Part shown: positions 1 to 8,124 of the stretch, in pieces
How the letters are laid out: every line of letters begins with the position of its first letter
Numbering within the stretch: the stretch's first letter is position 1
NCBI RefSeq assembly: GCF_011009015.1
Contig: NZ_CP048878.1
Span: 919,501 to 983,500 of the forward strand
Source: Spartinivicinus ruber
Lineage (GTDB): Bacteria; Pseudomonadota; Gammaproteobacteria; Pseudomonadales; Zooshikellaceae
DNA: 64,000 bases
Direction of reading: 5' to 3'
The notes under the pieces: model-generated
The model's database searches: none
What the model was told of the DNA's origin: nothing
The model's input: the letters and a program-made list of their open reading frames with translations, nothing else
Made by a program: the position numbers and the translations under genes

Positions 1-918
1 TTCTGAAATTGTGTCACCTAATTTACTCCAGGTTTCTGCTTCAAATAAGTCGGCTTGATCATCTATCCAATCTGATGAGCCGGCGTAAAGTCCTTCACCA
101 CCACTGAGGGCGATTGACATATAACCATAGGTTTCCCATTGCCCCTGAAACTCCGACATTTGTTTTACAGTGTCACGGTAGGCACCATCAAGCTTCATTT
201 CTAATGCTTCACGCAAACTGGCGATCTTTTTTTCTAAGCCTGGCTGGCGTTGAAAATCAACCTGAGCACTACCAATTGGCAAGCTTTCTATAAATGCAAC
301 GCCAGGTTCTTTTGCAGTGGTACGAGCTTCATCAATATTGCTAGCGATAGAGTTTATTCCAATGCCTTTATTGAGTGTTACTTTGTCATTGATTAAATTA
401 CTCATGATGCTCAGCTGGACATTTTCTGCAGGCAATGGTGTGTTCCAAGCATCATCATAGTTAGCTTGTATTTTTAACCAATTGGGAAACTCTATGTCAG
501 TATCAGCCAAAGACTTATCTTGATTATCCGCTTTTAGCTCAGCAGCATCTTTTTGAAGTTGGTCAATTGATTTGTAGTTTTGAGTCGTTGGGATATGTTT
601 CTTTTCTCTCACAACAAAAGGCATGAGTATGGACTCTTTATTGCTGGCAATATAGAGCCGGTTCCATTCTACAGCTTCGACAAATCGGTCTTCTAGTTCT
701 TGTTCTGAAGCACTAAAACCGAGCAAATACTCCATTATCCTTATGCCATCAAGCGTACCATTTGGTGATCTGCTAGCGGAAGAAACACACTCTTGAAAGA
801 ACTCGCGAATTTCTCTTTCACTGCAAAGTCCTATAGGGTTGAAGCCTTCGCTAGGTTCTTCAATGGACGTGTAAAGCTCGTATATGCTGCCACGAAAGGT
901 TTTGATTCGATAGGTCAT
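1..918 (-). CDS. Unidentified large protein, C-terminus off the left edge
   Basis: A reading frame of 306 codons runs leftwards from an ATG at 918 to base 1 without a stop, so the C-terminus lies outside the window. An AGGAG-type ribosome site sits about a dozen bases before the ATG. The protein starts MTYRIKTFRGSIYELY and is hydrophilic, with no signal peptide or membrane segment in the visible part. I do not recognise the family. The last visible part (SSDWIDDQADLFEAETWSKL) vaguely recalls the body of large secreted effectors, but that is weak. The small plus-strand frame at 793-975 is its shadow. Confidence 0.65.
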   Translation of the reverse strand, partial: MTYRIKTFRGSIYELYTSIEEPSEGFNPIGLCSEREIREFFQECVSSASRSPNGTLDGIRIMEYLLGFSASEQELEDRFVEAVEWNRLYIASNKESILMPFVVREKKHIPTTQNYKSIDQLQKDAAELKADNQDKSLADTDIEFPNWLKIQANYDDAWNTPLPAENVQLSIMSNLINDKVTLNKGIGINSIASNIDEARTTAKEPGVAFIESLPIGSAQVDFQRQPGLEKKIASLREALEMKLDGAYRDTVKQMSEFQGQWETYGYMSIALSGGEGLYAGSSDWIDDQADLFEAETWSKLGDTISE

Positions 919-1132
919 TTTAGGGCTGGCTCTCCTCAGAAACATCAATATACAACAAGGCCAGTATGTTTCTAATAAGAGTAGACGAAATTGTGAGGGG
1001 AGAATGGAGGGGGTAACCCAGAGAAGTTCTGTTACAACTCCCTAACAGGACTGGAGCCTACTTTTGTTTTCAAGAGTCTAAGTGGCTTTCCAACACATCT
1101 CTTATCTTATCAGATGTCATTAGGGCAAGAAG

Positions 1133-1476
1133 CCGGACCCAGAATCCAAAAGGGCGTGAAAAAGCACTCATCCTCCCCCCCTGGGGGTTTTGCGTCATTA
1201 GCATTTTGTGAAATCAAAAGTGATGCAGTGGTGTGACTTCAGAGCCCGCTGTATATGGGGGCTAGGTGTTAACTGCTAATTTCACAAAATGCAAAAAAGT
1301 GAAAGGAAGTGCAACGGAGTGAAAAGTTGTGCAATGCCTATCGAAGAGGGCATTTGATAGTCCTGATCTGTTCGAAATTTAGTTGGATGGGTTCGACAGC
1401 GGCCAATCAATAGTTATTGGCTGACTTTGATTTGTAATAAAAGTGTGACTTGGTTAAAATATATTCGGCTGTTATG
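1133..1476. repeat. Dispersed intergenic repeat, copy R1
   Basis: This element fills most of the gene-free stretch 919-1595. A core (AAAAAGCACTCATCCTCC, a C-run, then GGGTTTTGCGTCAT) is followed by a perfect 14-bp inverted repeat (1201-1214 and 1279-1292, GCATTTTGTGAAAT and its complement). A conserved tail runs to GGCTGTTAT near 1476. Closely similar copies lie at 8598-8963 and, shorter, at 48274-48455. No reading frame is conserved. I see nothing else in 919-1595. Confidence 0.8.
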
Positions 1477-1595
1477 TGGCAGTGTGACGTATATTAATAG
1501 CTTTCATTAAACTGCTAGCGGCAAGTGCATAACAAAAGGTTTAATCTGATACTTGGTGGTGAAGATTACCCAAGTGCTACGTGTTTCGAGTAAAT

Positions 1596-2078
1596 ATGCG
1601 AAAAGCAGAAGTTACTGATATTGAAGATTTATATGAAATCTACTCAGATGAATCTGTAGCTCCCAATATGGGTTTTGATCCATGTTCTAGACAAGAGTTC
1701 GATGAAATATATTTAGAGCTCATCAGTGGGGGAGAACTCATTGTAGAAGAAGGTTCAATGGGCATAGAGGTTGTGTGCAAAGTAATACGGCGAACTCGTC
1801 GGCTGAATCATTCTGTGTATATTGGCTCTTTGGCAGTAAATCCGAAATTTCAGGGAAAGGGCATCGGTAAGAAGTTCTTTAGTGAATTATTAAGTAAATT
1901 AAAGGGTGAGGGGTATACAAGAATTGAGCTTTTGGTGGCTTCTGACAATCAGCGGGCACTTAGCTTTTTTCGTTCTTTTGGTTTTGAAATTGAGGGTACG
2001 TTAAGAAATTATTTTTCAAGGGCAGGTTCTGAAAAGTTGTTTAATGAAAATATTATGGCATGGGTGCCGAACACGTAA
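1596..2078 (+). CDS. GNAT family N-acetyltransferase
   Basis: The product (about 160 aa) is a single GNAT domain that would transfer an acetyl group from acetyl-CoA to an amine; the substrate is unknown. The acetyl-CoA loop is visible as VNPKFQGKGIGKKFF (Q/RxxGxG/A type), followed by the typical ELLVASDNQRALSFFRSFGFE motif near the C-terminus. I start at ATG 1596 (MRKAEVTD); a GTG at 1581 would add five residues and neither has a clear ribosome site. It stands alone just downstream of repeat R1, consistent with a mobile or accessory gene. Confidence 0.8.
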   Translation: MRKAEVTDIEDLYEIYSDESVAPNMGFDPCSRQEFDEIYLELISGGELIVEEGSMGIEVVCKVIRRTRRLNHSVYIGSLAVNPKFQGKGIGKKFFSELLSKLKGEGYTRIELLVASDNQRALSFFRSFGFEIEGTLRNYFSRAGSEKLFNENIMAWVPNT

Positions 2079-2334
2079 GTAACTATGTTCTTTGGAAAAA
2101 GTCAGATTTTGCTATTGAAGCAATGATAGAGCCACTATCCCATCCATGGGGGCGGTTATGTATATGAATGTGTGACTACCAGACAGATAGGAGATTTTGA
2201 AGGTCCTCATTGCTTTATTATTTAGTGTTGTTTGAGTTTGCGTATAATTTAAAATGTCTTGGTAAGGGATTAATAAATGATTTGCTAGAGTTTATTAATC
2301 TACCCCACCAGAAATCCATATTGAGCCAACGAAG

Positions 2335-2817
2335 TTATTTCATTTTTATAAAATCAAGTTGAGTATACATGGTTAAATAATCTCCAGAACCCCAGTGTTC
2401 TACTAATTTACCATCTTTAAAATGCAATATATCAACAGCACTTATACTGAAAGTTTTACCTGAGCCAGGCTTACCTATTATTTCTCCTTTATGTGTGCCA
2501 GTAACATTCAGATATACAGCCACTTTATCACCATCAGCCATCATAAATTTTATATTATGTTTACGGTCAGGAAAAACCTTTCCTGTATTAGCAAAAAACA
2601 GTTTCATTCCTTCTTTAGTTGGAGGAACGCCAGGTACAACTTCATGCTCAACATAATTATCGATAAATAGTCTGTCAATGACATCATAATTTTTATTATC
2701 TACCTCAGCATAAAACTCTTTTGTTAGCTTTTTATTTTGTTCTTCTGTTGAAGTCATGTCAGCAATAGAACTTACACTTAAAAAAGTAAAAGATACTAGT
2801 ATAGTTTTTTTTAACAT
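2335..2817 (-). CDS. Secreted SnoaL-like (NTF2-fold) protein
   Basis: The protein is 160 aa. Residues 1-19 form a signal peptide (MLKKTILVSFTFLSVSSIA), so the mature protein is probably periplasmic or secreted. The rest is a SnoaL/ester-cyclase-like NTF2 fold: KEFYAEVDNKNYDVIDRLF, then NYVEHE, FPDRKHNI and the DILHFKDGKLVEHW ending typical of SnoaL proteins. The family includes polyketide cyclases and many uncharacterised members, so the reaction cannot be told. An AAGGAAAA ribosome site precedes the start. It is transcribed away from the response-regulator remnant and is apparently monocistronic. Confidence 0.75.
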   Translation of the reverse strand: MLKKTILVSFTFLSVSSIADMTSTEEQNKKLTKEFYAEVDNKNYDVIDRLFIDNYVEHEVVPGVPPTKEGMKLFFANTGKVFPDRKHNIKFMMADGDKVAVYLNVTGTHKGEIIGKPGSGKTFSISAVDILHFKDGKLVEHWGSGDYLTMYTQLDFIKMK

Positions 2818-3064
2818 TCTGTTTTCCTTAATTAAAAGCGGTAAAAATAAGTGTTATTTTAAAGTATAACCCAAGTATGGGAAGTATTTATTAGCTGGTT
2901 TGCCTATGCTTTTTCAAACACAAGGCGCCATTTTCCGTTAAAGCGATAGGTGCCCTCTGGCCAATGGCTAGCTTTTTAGGCTAATATTGAAAAAAGACAT
3001 ACCCTTCTCTTGTCCTTGTAGTTGTCCACAAAGAATAAATGATAAGTAAATAAATCAGTAATTT

Positions 3065-3487
3065 CTAAAACAGAGAGTATTGTTGAAGAGGAGGTGCGCG
3101 TGCTGGTTGTGCAGTTAAGGCCACTGGGAAGTGACTTAAAATAGTTGAAATAATCAGCGGATATTCGATACAAGTAATAATTCGCACAGACCCCTGGTGG
3201 CATTGAGGGAACTGGGAGGTATCAATGCTGAAGACGCGTTTAAGGCGTTCCATCGACATTTGATCACGAGCAGTCAACATCAAAATAGGTGTATCATTAC
3301 CGCTAACCCGTAATCGCTGATAAACAATCAAGCCATCCAGGCGGGGTAAATTCAGATCTAATAATAAAGTGTTGAAATAGTGCTGACCCTTTAGCTTAGG
3401 CCCATCCACCCTATTACTGGCATAATTACAACGGATATCTTCCAGTTCTAAATCCTTATCATCTTCTACCAATAAAAAAGTTAACAT
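3065..3487 (-). pseudogene. Decayed response regulator (receiver domain remnant)
   Basis: The N-terminus MLTFLLVEDDKDL is a receiver-domain start with the acidic pair. LLLDLNLPRLDGL carries the phospho-acceptor Asp and ILMLTARDQ the conserved Thr. Between the acidic pair and the Asp the spacing is irregular and the sequence unrelated. After about residue 90 the frame continues as non-homologous sequence instead of the lysine motif KPF, and no DNA-binding domain follows. This looks like an OmpR-type regulator broken by an internal rearrangement and a frameshift. No sensor kinase is present nearby. Confidence 0.65.
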
Positions 3488-3952
3488 ACTACTTTTTTTC
3501 TCTTGAGTCTGTATATAAATTTATAGATCACTACTAACAACATTCCACTTGTTCAACTGAGGCAGCCGTTATCTTCATTTTGGTGTAGGCTAGAGTAGTC
3601 CAAAAAAACTTTGTTATTACTTCGGTAATTTTATAGAAGGAAGGGTTAAGGAAGGGTTAATAAAATTTTATTTATCATCTTCAATTGGGTAAATTGAGAT
3701 TGTAGGGCTTTCACAGAAAATACTTTCATGCAGACAACGGTCATTATATAAACCTTCTTTTGACCCTCTGGTATCTTTCAGAAAAGTATCTAGTGAACAA
3801 AACAATTTATTTATGAATTATCAAGAAAATATGTATGCTTAATAACAATTGCTAACAGGAAGTTCAACCAAGGACGCACTGAAAGTGTTGCATAGCTTGG
3901 CATTATGCCTTACGGATTGACAGCAGCACTCATTGAGGAATAGAATCTCACC
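3488..3952. other. Gene-free stretch upstream of the histidine leader
   Basis: I see no credible gene here. At 3917-3946 there is a promoter-like TTGACA, an 18-base spacer and TAGAAT pointing right. It would place the transcript start at about the leader ATG (3953), so either the leader is translated leaderless or a weaker promoter upstream is used. A GAGGA sequence at about 3934-3938 could be a distant ribosome site. Confidence 0.4.
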
Positions 3953-4033
3953 ATGTTTATATTCAAATGCACCTCAGTTCATATTCATCACTCACAGCCA
4001 CATATTTGGCTGGGGGAGCTATTGCTTGGATGA
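3953..4033 (+). CDS. Histidine-rich leader peptide of an attenuator
   Basis: A 26-codon frame begins at ATG 3953 and ends at TGA 4031. Its middle reads VHIHHSQPH, giving four histidine codons (3980, 3986, 3989, 4001) within eight. It lies between a promoter-like sequence and a set of mutually exclusive stems, and precedes a histidyl-tRNA-synthetase-like gene. This is the arrangement of classical amino-acid attenuation leaders such as hisL. Ribosomes stalling at the His codons would cover the first stem arm (3995-3999). The peptide itself probably has no function. Confidence 0.8.
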   Translation: MFIFKCTSVHIHHSQPHIWLGELLLG

Positions 4034-4083
4034 ATACTAAGCCCATTCACTAAGAAAGCTCTCCCAGCCTGGCTGCGAGGGCT
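3995..4083 (+). promoter_or_regulatory. Histidine attenuator with antiterminator and terminator
   Basis: Four RNA segments can be seen. Segment 1 (3995-3999, CAGCC) pairs with the start of segment 2 (4008-4012, GGCTG). Segment 2 in full (4008-4020, GGCTGGGGGAGCT) pairs over 13 positions, one of them a G-U pair, with segment 3 (4057-4069, AGCTCTCCCAGCC). Segment 3 also pairs with segment 4 (4071-4083, GGCTGCGAGGGCT), which is followed by six T's. Stalling in the leader would free 2 to pair with 3 and allow read-through; normal translation would let 3:4 terminate. The logic is inferred from base pairing; the geometry matches his/leu/trp attenuators. Confidence 0.85.
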
Positions 4084-4088
4084 TTTTT
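4057..4088 (+). terminator. Attenuator terminator before the HisRS-like gene
   Basis: The stem is formed by 4057-4069 and 4071-4083, with one C-C mismatch and one wobble pair, and runs straight into TTTTTT (4083-4088). It lies 27 bases before the ATG of the downstream gene, so it controls that gene rather than ending an upstream one. Confidence 0.85.
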
Positions 4089-4114
4089 AATGTGAAAAAT
4101 TTGAGTGATGTAGC

Positions 4115-4747
4115 ATGGAATATAAAATTGATGCCCAGGCCAGAGGGGTTAGGATAATATCTGGCGAAGAAGCGAAGCAAAGGCGAGAACTACTGAACCG
4201 GCTTATTAATGTTGCCGAAGAGTATGGCTTTTCTGAAATTGTGCTTCCAAGTATTGAACCTACTACGGTTTATACAGATAAGGCAGGTCCAGAGATTTTA
4301 GGGCAAATGTATGCATTCCCTGATAAAAAGGGGCGTGAGCTATGTTTAAGGCCCGAAGGAACCGCAACTATCCAGCTTTTAGCAGATAAACACTTTAAAA
4401 GAAAAAAGGATGTCAAGTTTTGGTATTTTGAGCGTTGCTGGCGATATGAGCGTCCTTCCTTAGGTCGGTATCGTGAATTCTTCCAGTTTGGATTAGAGAT
4501 TCTCAATCCAAGCGATAAAAACATTGCGACAAACGAGTTGATTGTGATTGCTCAAAAAATGATTTCAGTTAAAACATCTGAATATGAGTTAGATTCCGCG
4601 GTAAAAAGAGGCCTTGATTACTACACTGAAGATGGTTTCGAAATCTCTGTGCCTGGTCTGGGAGCCCAAAAACAGATATTAGGTGGAGGGGCTTATAGAC
4701 AAGGTGTGGGGTTTGCCATTGGTTTTGATAGACTTATGTTAAGTTAA
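4115..4747 (+). CDS. Compact histidyl-tRNA-synthetase-like enzyme
   Basis: The 210-aa protein is a class II aminoacyl-tRNA synthetase core of the HisRS/HisZ type. LRPEGTATIQLLA (78-90) is the HisRS-type segment before motif 2. Motif 2 is around 110-128 (RYERPSLGRYREFFQFGLE). The histidine-binding signature RGLDYYT is at 165-171 and motif 3 GFAIGFDRLM at 199-208. Canonical HisRS is over 400 aa; here the insertion domain and the whole C-terminal anticodon-binding domain are absent. It could activate histidine without charging tRNA in the normal way, or act as a regulator. The upstream histidine attenuator supports a true link with histidine or tRNA-His. No partner gene with an obvious function follows. 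Confidence 0.8.
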   Translation: MEYKIDAQARGVRIISGEEAKQRRELLNRLINVAEEYGFSEIVLPSIEPTTVYTDKAGPEILGQMYAFPDKKGRELCLRPEGTATIQLLADKHFKRKKDVKFWYFERCWRYERPSLGRYREFFQFGLEILNPSDKNIATNELIVIAQKMISVKTSEYELDSAVKRGLDYYTEDGFEISVPGLGAQKQILGGGAYRQGVGFAIGFDRLMLS

Positions 4748-4842
4748 TTAAGCTGTAAAGTTGGGGCTTGTGACATTAAAAAATATCAAGCAAGCCCTGG
4801 TTTAGCTGAGTGTTATAACCCGATGGAAATCTGTACAAAACT

Positions 4843-5163
4843 ATGAAACTGAGCAATGATTTTAGTGGTGCATTACGAACATTTGCCTATTTTATGGCAA
4901 GTGGTACCCACTCCATGTTAGAAGACGTTGAGTACTTGGATCTTTATGGCTCAGAGCCGAGCGCAATTGAAATGGTTTTTGCTATATTTGCAAATGTCAT
5001 AGAGCTTGATGAAGAAGGAAATGTTTTAAACTTCACGCATGCTCAAAAGCGAGCAACTGACTATTTAAAATCATATTGCGATCCATCATATGAGGTGTCA
5101 CCACCATATGAAGACTGGGAGATAGAATTATATGGTGCGCCTGTTTTTCAAGACAAAATATAG
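4843..5163 (+). CDS. DUF7677-like small protein
   Basis: This 106-aa acidic soluble protein starts at ATG 4843. LSNDFSGALRTFAYFMASGT, the central GSEPSAIEMVFAIFANV and the end CDPSYEVSPPYEDWEIELYG match my recollection of the DUF7677 family, small uncharacterised proteins common in accessory regions and near polymorphic toxins. It opens a run of small same-strand genes. Function is unknown; an orphan immunity role is possible but only inferred. Confidence 0.6.
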   Translation: MKLSNDFSGALRTFAYFMASGTHSMLEDVEYLDLYGSEPSAIEMVFAIFANVIELDEEGNVLNFTHAQKRATDYLKSYCDPSYEVSPPYEDWEIELYGAPVFQDKI

Positions 5164-5229
5164 TGTTATAACAAAGCCATCGAAAATTGTACTTTCGGTG
5201 CTGAACCTGCAACAAGTTGCTTGAATTTT

Positions 5230-5646
5230 ATGGCAACATGGGCAGTCATTGAAAATGAGAAAAAGATACTATTGATTAGGCGTAGCCTTAAAACGTCTCG
5301 ATCGGGTCAATGGTGTTTCCCAGGTGGTGGGATTAAAGAGAATGAGTCACCGGAAGAAGCCTGTATTAGGGAAGTAAAAGAAGAAACAAGTTTAGATATT
5401 AAAGCTTGTCACCTAGTCGCCAAGATTAATGGTAATAATTACTTTAGGTGTCAACTATCGGATCAAAATCAAAAAATATGCTTAAAGCTAGATGAATGTG
5501 ATGAGTTTTTATGGGTTTCACCATCTAAAATATTGGAAGTAGGAACTATTATGGATCTCAAAAATGTGTATCGCATTCTATCTTCAATGAGCTATATGAT
5601 TGAGCTGAATGATGAAGCTAGGCAAATTATCGGCTTAAAAAATTAG
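5230..5646 (+). CDS. NUDIX hydrolase
   Basis: The product (about 138 aa) carries a complete Nudix box: GGGIKENESPEEACIREVKEE, in which G, the REV and the EE are the metal- and fold-defining residues. It would hydrolyse a nucleoside diphosphate linked to another group; the substrate cannot be told. I prefer ATG 5230 (MATWAVIENEKK) to the TTG at 5221, because the domain begins immediately. The gene stands between two unrelated small genes with no shared operon function. Confidence 0.85.
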   Translation: MATWAVIENEKKILLIRRSLKTSRSGQWCFPGGGIKENESPEEACIREVKEETSLDIKACHLVAKINGNNYFRCQLSDQNQKICLKLDECDEFLWVSPSKILEVGTIMDLKNVYRILSSMSYMIELNDEARQIIGLKN

Positions 5647-5717
5647 TCAAGGTTTGGAGCGGCGTAGTTTATTAAAGTGTTGGACATATTAGTTAATTAA
5701 AAAATAGGCATAAATAA

Positions 5718-6089
5718 GTGAATAAAGATTTCTCTAACTTGGAACTACAGCCTTTACGTATTCCTGCTGGTTGGTTTATAAATTACAACAATGGTTTTTG
5801 GGAGATTGATCCTGATGACTGCCTAATTCCTGAAGATGACCGATGGTGGATTTTTAAGGAAGACATGCTTCAAATGTACCATAAGAATTATAACTGCTTA
5901 CTGGATCTTGGGTGGTATCCTGAAGGCGATTTAATCAATGGCTCTTATAAGTTGCAAGTTTTTGACGGTGACTTTCATGGTAATCAGCTAGCCGAACTAC
6001 GTTCTAAAGGTAGGTCAATCGTAGTGTCCAAAATTGAAAATATACTTAAATTGGTAGCTGAAGGTAAGCTTGATAAGATACGTGGCTAA
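5718..6089 (+). CDS. Hypothetical protein, possible orphan immunity
   Basis: This 123-aa soluble acidic protein is rich in Trp and Asp (GFWEIDPDD, DDRWWIFKEDMLQ, LGWYPEGD). It starts at GTG 5718; the next in-frame ATG is well inside the conserved part. The composition recalls small immunity proteins kept near Rhs and T6SS toxins, but I do not recognise a named family. Its end overlaps the possible TTG start of the next frame. Confidence 0.55.
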   Translation: MNKDFSNLELQPLRIPAGWFINYNNGFWEIDPDDCLIPEDDRWWIFKEDMLQMYHKNYNCLLDLGWYPEGDLINGSYKLQVFDGDFHGNQLAELRSKGRSIVVSKIENILKLVAEGKLDKIRG

Positions 6090-6141
6090 CAAGGAAGTCA
6101 AGCTGACAACTGGTCATGTAGCTAAAAGCATTAAGTATTTT

Positions 6142-6438
6142 ATGAACATCAACCATGTATTAAGCGTTGAAGAATTAAGAGATGGTGGCTCTCTAATTAT
6201 TAGCTTTCAGTCAGATGATTCCTGTGAATATTGGCTAATGCTCACAAAATTCAGTGATTCTGGTAAAGGTGTCATACATGGCTCCCCTGTGCTAATAAAT
6301 AGAACTACGAGTGTTGAAGTTAGCTTAGACTGGAATGCTGCTAATGTTTGGCTGCATAAGCTAGAAGCGTACATCACCAATAGTGAGCAGCTAGGTATAA
6401 TAGAAAAGATGAAGAGTGTAATAGGTGCCCACACTTAA
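6142..6438 (+). CDS. Hypothetical protein of the small-gene array
   Basis: I use ATG 6142 (MNINHVLSVEEL), giving 98 aa; a TTG at 6070 in the same frame would overlap the previous gene and lacks a ribosome site. The protein is soluble, with a beta-rich middle (GSLIISFQSDDSCEYWLML). No family recognised. It sits in the run of orphan immunity-like genes on the plus strand. Confidence 0.5.
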   Translation: MNINHVLSVEELRDGGSLIISFQSDDSCEYWLMLTKFSDSGKGVIHGSPVLINRTTSVEVSLDWNAANVWLHKLEAYITNSEQLGIIEKMKSVIGAHT

Positions 6439-6503
6439 TAAGAAACTGCAGCGGATCAATTTATGTCACCTGCTGAGCAGAGAAGTAATGTGTTAAAGAT
6501 ATC

Positions 6504-6794
6504 ATGAAACCAGAAAATAATATTTGGATATTTATTGGAGAAGGTGGAAGATTTCCATCATCAGCCTTCACTGAAATAAAAAAAGCTGAAGAGTGGATGT
6601 CTAAACATCAATTAACAGGTATGCTTAGTGCTATGCCAATAAATCAAGGGCTATTTGAATGGGCTGTGGAAAATGATCTTTTGAATATAAAACCAGAGAA
6701 ACTCGTAATCAAGCAAAATGATCCTGATTTTATTGGTACATTCACCACAGCAACTTTAGATCATTATCATTATAAAAATGGTATTAAAGAGTAA
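6504..6794 (+). CDS. DUF7710-like small protein
   Basis: This 96-aa protein begins NNIWIFIGEGGRFPSSAFTEIKKAEEWMSKHQLTG and ends FIGTFTTATLDHYHYKNG. That pattern (an aromatic beta strand, GEGGRFPS, an AEEWI helix, a terminal HYHY) fits the DUF7710 family of uncharacterised proteins frequent among immunity-type genes. It is soluble, and no catalytic motif is evident. Confidence 0.65.
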   Translation: MKPENNIWIFIGEGGRFPSSAFTEIKKAEEWMSKHQLTGMLSAMPINQGLFEWAVENDLLNIKPEKLVIKQNDPDFIGTFTTATLDHYHYKNGIKE

Positions 6795-6823
6795 ATATAT
6801 AACAAATTTCTGTTTGGTATCCA

Positions 6824-7081
6824 ATGAGCAAATTTAAATTCCAGGTGAAATGGAAAGAAGAGCTAATTGTGATAGGCGAAGGAGGCCAGTTCATACTTGA
6901 GCTACCAATGGGAGTACTCTCTGTATATTTACCTTCAGAAAGTACCTGGCAACTCAAGGCACCTGAATGGGCAAGAAATAGTTATATTGAGCTAAAAGAT
7001 GAGCTTGAAAGTTGGTGCATCGAAAACAAAGCAAAACTTATTATTGAAGAAACGGCTAGTGTTGACTTTGATGGAAAGTGA
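6824..7081 (+). CDS. Hypothetical small protein
   Basis: This 85-aa protein has an N-terminal beta-rich half (FQVKWKEELIVIGEGGQFILELPMG) and a helical end. It lies 29 bases after the previous gene and just before a truncated phage spike copy. It resembles genes found next to VgrG or Rhs loci, which suggests an immunity or accessory role, but no named family is recognised. Confidence 0.55.
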   Translation: MSKFKFQVKWKEELIVIGEGGQFILELPMGVLSVYLPSESTWQLKAPEWARNSYIELKDELESWCIENKAKLIIEETASVDFDGK

Positions 7082-7098
7082 TTATAAATACCTAATAA

Positions 7099-7548
7099 GC
7101 AAAGGCCCAAACCAGTCAAACGGCAGTCGCTGAGCATAGCACCGAAACGATTGGCGGCACTAAAACCATAGAGGCGATGGGCTCATTAAAACTACACTCG
7201 GGCGGTACAACTGAACTAGCCGCTATCGATAACCTAAAAATAGCGACAGGCAACGACAGTCATACCGTCGTAGGTAATGATATGCAGGAACATATTAACG
7301 GCATTAAACACAGCCTGGCCAAACTCAAACAAATTACTCAAGTTAAAGACGGCGGCAAGGTCTGGTTGGGAAATGAAAGTGATAATGTCCTGCAACTGCT
7401 GTCGGAGTTTATGGCTGTGGTTGAACATGCATTTTTAGACCTTTCAACGCATGGTCATACGCCAGCAGGGCCGACTAATAAACCCAGTCTTATACAACAG
7501 GCAGGCAAGGTAAATCAGCAGAATTCTGATTTAAAGGTAATGCTTTAG
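7099..7548 (+). pseudogene. 5'-truncated copy of the prophage spike gene (fragment A)
   Basis: From about 7099 the DNA matches the 3' part of the baseplate spike gene at 45399-46349, in the same frame, with about 90% protein identity by eye. ATG 7177 (MGSLKLHSGG) corresponds to an internal Met of the parent. The fragment retains the native C-terminus (LDLSTHGHTPAGPTNK ... NSDLKVML) but lacks the OB-fold and first half. Downstream sequence is unrelated to what follows the intact gene. Either it is dead, or it acts as a recombination donor like orphan toxin-tip modules. Confidence 0.85.
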
Positions 7549-7566
7549 GGCAACTTGCAATCTATG

Positions 7567-8124
7567 CTATTGATTTACAGGGGGCTGAACGCATAAGTTA
7601 TCTATATGAGTCTGGATGATTTCTTGTGGACTGTTCAGCTTTTGATTATTAATCTTAAAGTGTTGATGCTTCCCTTTACCGCTATTAAATAGACTTAGAG
7701 ATTTCTTATATTTTTGACAAGCTGCAGGTAATTTATTCAAAGCTCGATATGCTTGTCCAATTTCAAATAGTACCTTTGAAGCTTGTATATTTTCCTCCAA
7801 AGATAAAAAGCCTGAAGCAGAAGAGGTTAAATGTTCTAATGACTTATTCAAAAACCTTTCAGTTGGCACATTTTTCCAATTAGATTTATATTTATAAAAA
7901 ATTCCCAAGAAAAAATTTGCTTCAGATTGACCGAATACATCTTTATTTAAAGTAAATATTTTTAATGACTCTTTAGCTAGTTTCTCAGCAGGTATTGGAC
8001 GATTCATTAAAACTAGCTCATTTGCTTGAGCTAGTTTTTTACCAGGATCAGAAGTATAGATAACTCCAGCTGCAGAACACCCTGTTATGATGATAATCAA
8101 TATAATCACAAACAAAATACGCAT
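7567..8124 (-). CDS. Lipoprotein with TPR-like repeats
   Basis: I start at ATG 8124, which has TTAGGAG at the right distance. The product is then about 185 aa with a lipoprotein signal (MRILFVIILIIIITGC, lipobox ITGC). The mature part is helical with TPR-like pairs (LAQANELVLMNRPIPAEKLAKESLK; FEIGQAYRALNKLPAACQKYKKSL). It faces the spike fragment tail-to-tail, ending 18 bases from it. Cargo behind a spike fragment plus an envelope location suggests an immunity or accessory role; this is inference. Confidence 0.65.
   Translation of the reverse strand: MRILFVIILIIIITGCSAAGVIYTSDPGKKLAQANELVLMNRPIPAEKLAKESLKIFTLNKDVFGQSEANFFLGIFYKYKSNWKNVPTERFLNKSLEHLTSSASGFLSLEENIQASKVLFEIGQAYRALNKLPAACQKYKKSLSLFNSGKGKHQHFKINNQKLNSPQEIIQTHIDNLCVQPPVNQ

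Noticed and set aside
793-975. Plus-strand 60-codon frame
   Set aside because: Lies antisense over the start of the longer minus-strand CDS 1-918, which has a ribosome site; no recognisable product.
2976-3203. Minus-strand 75-codon frame
   Set aside because: Overlaps the response-regulator remnant in another frame and has no family resemblance or ribosome site.
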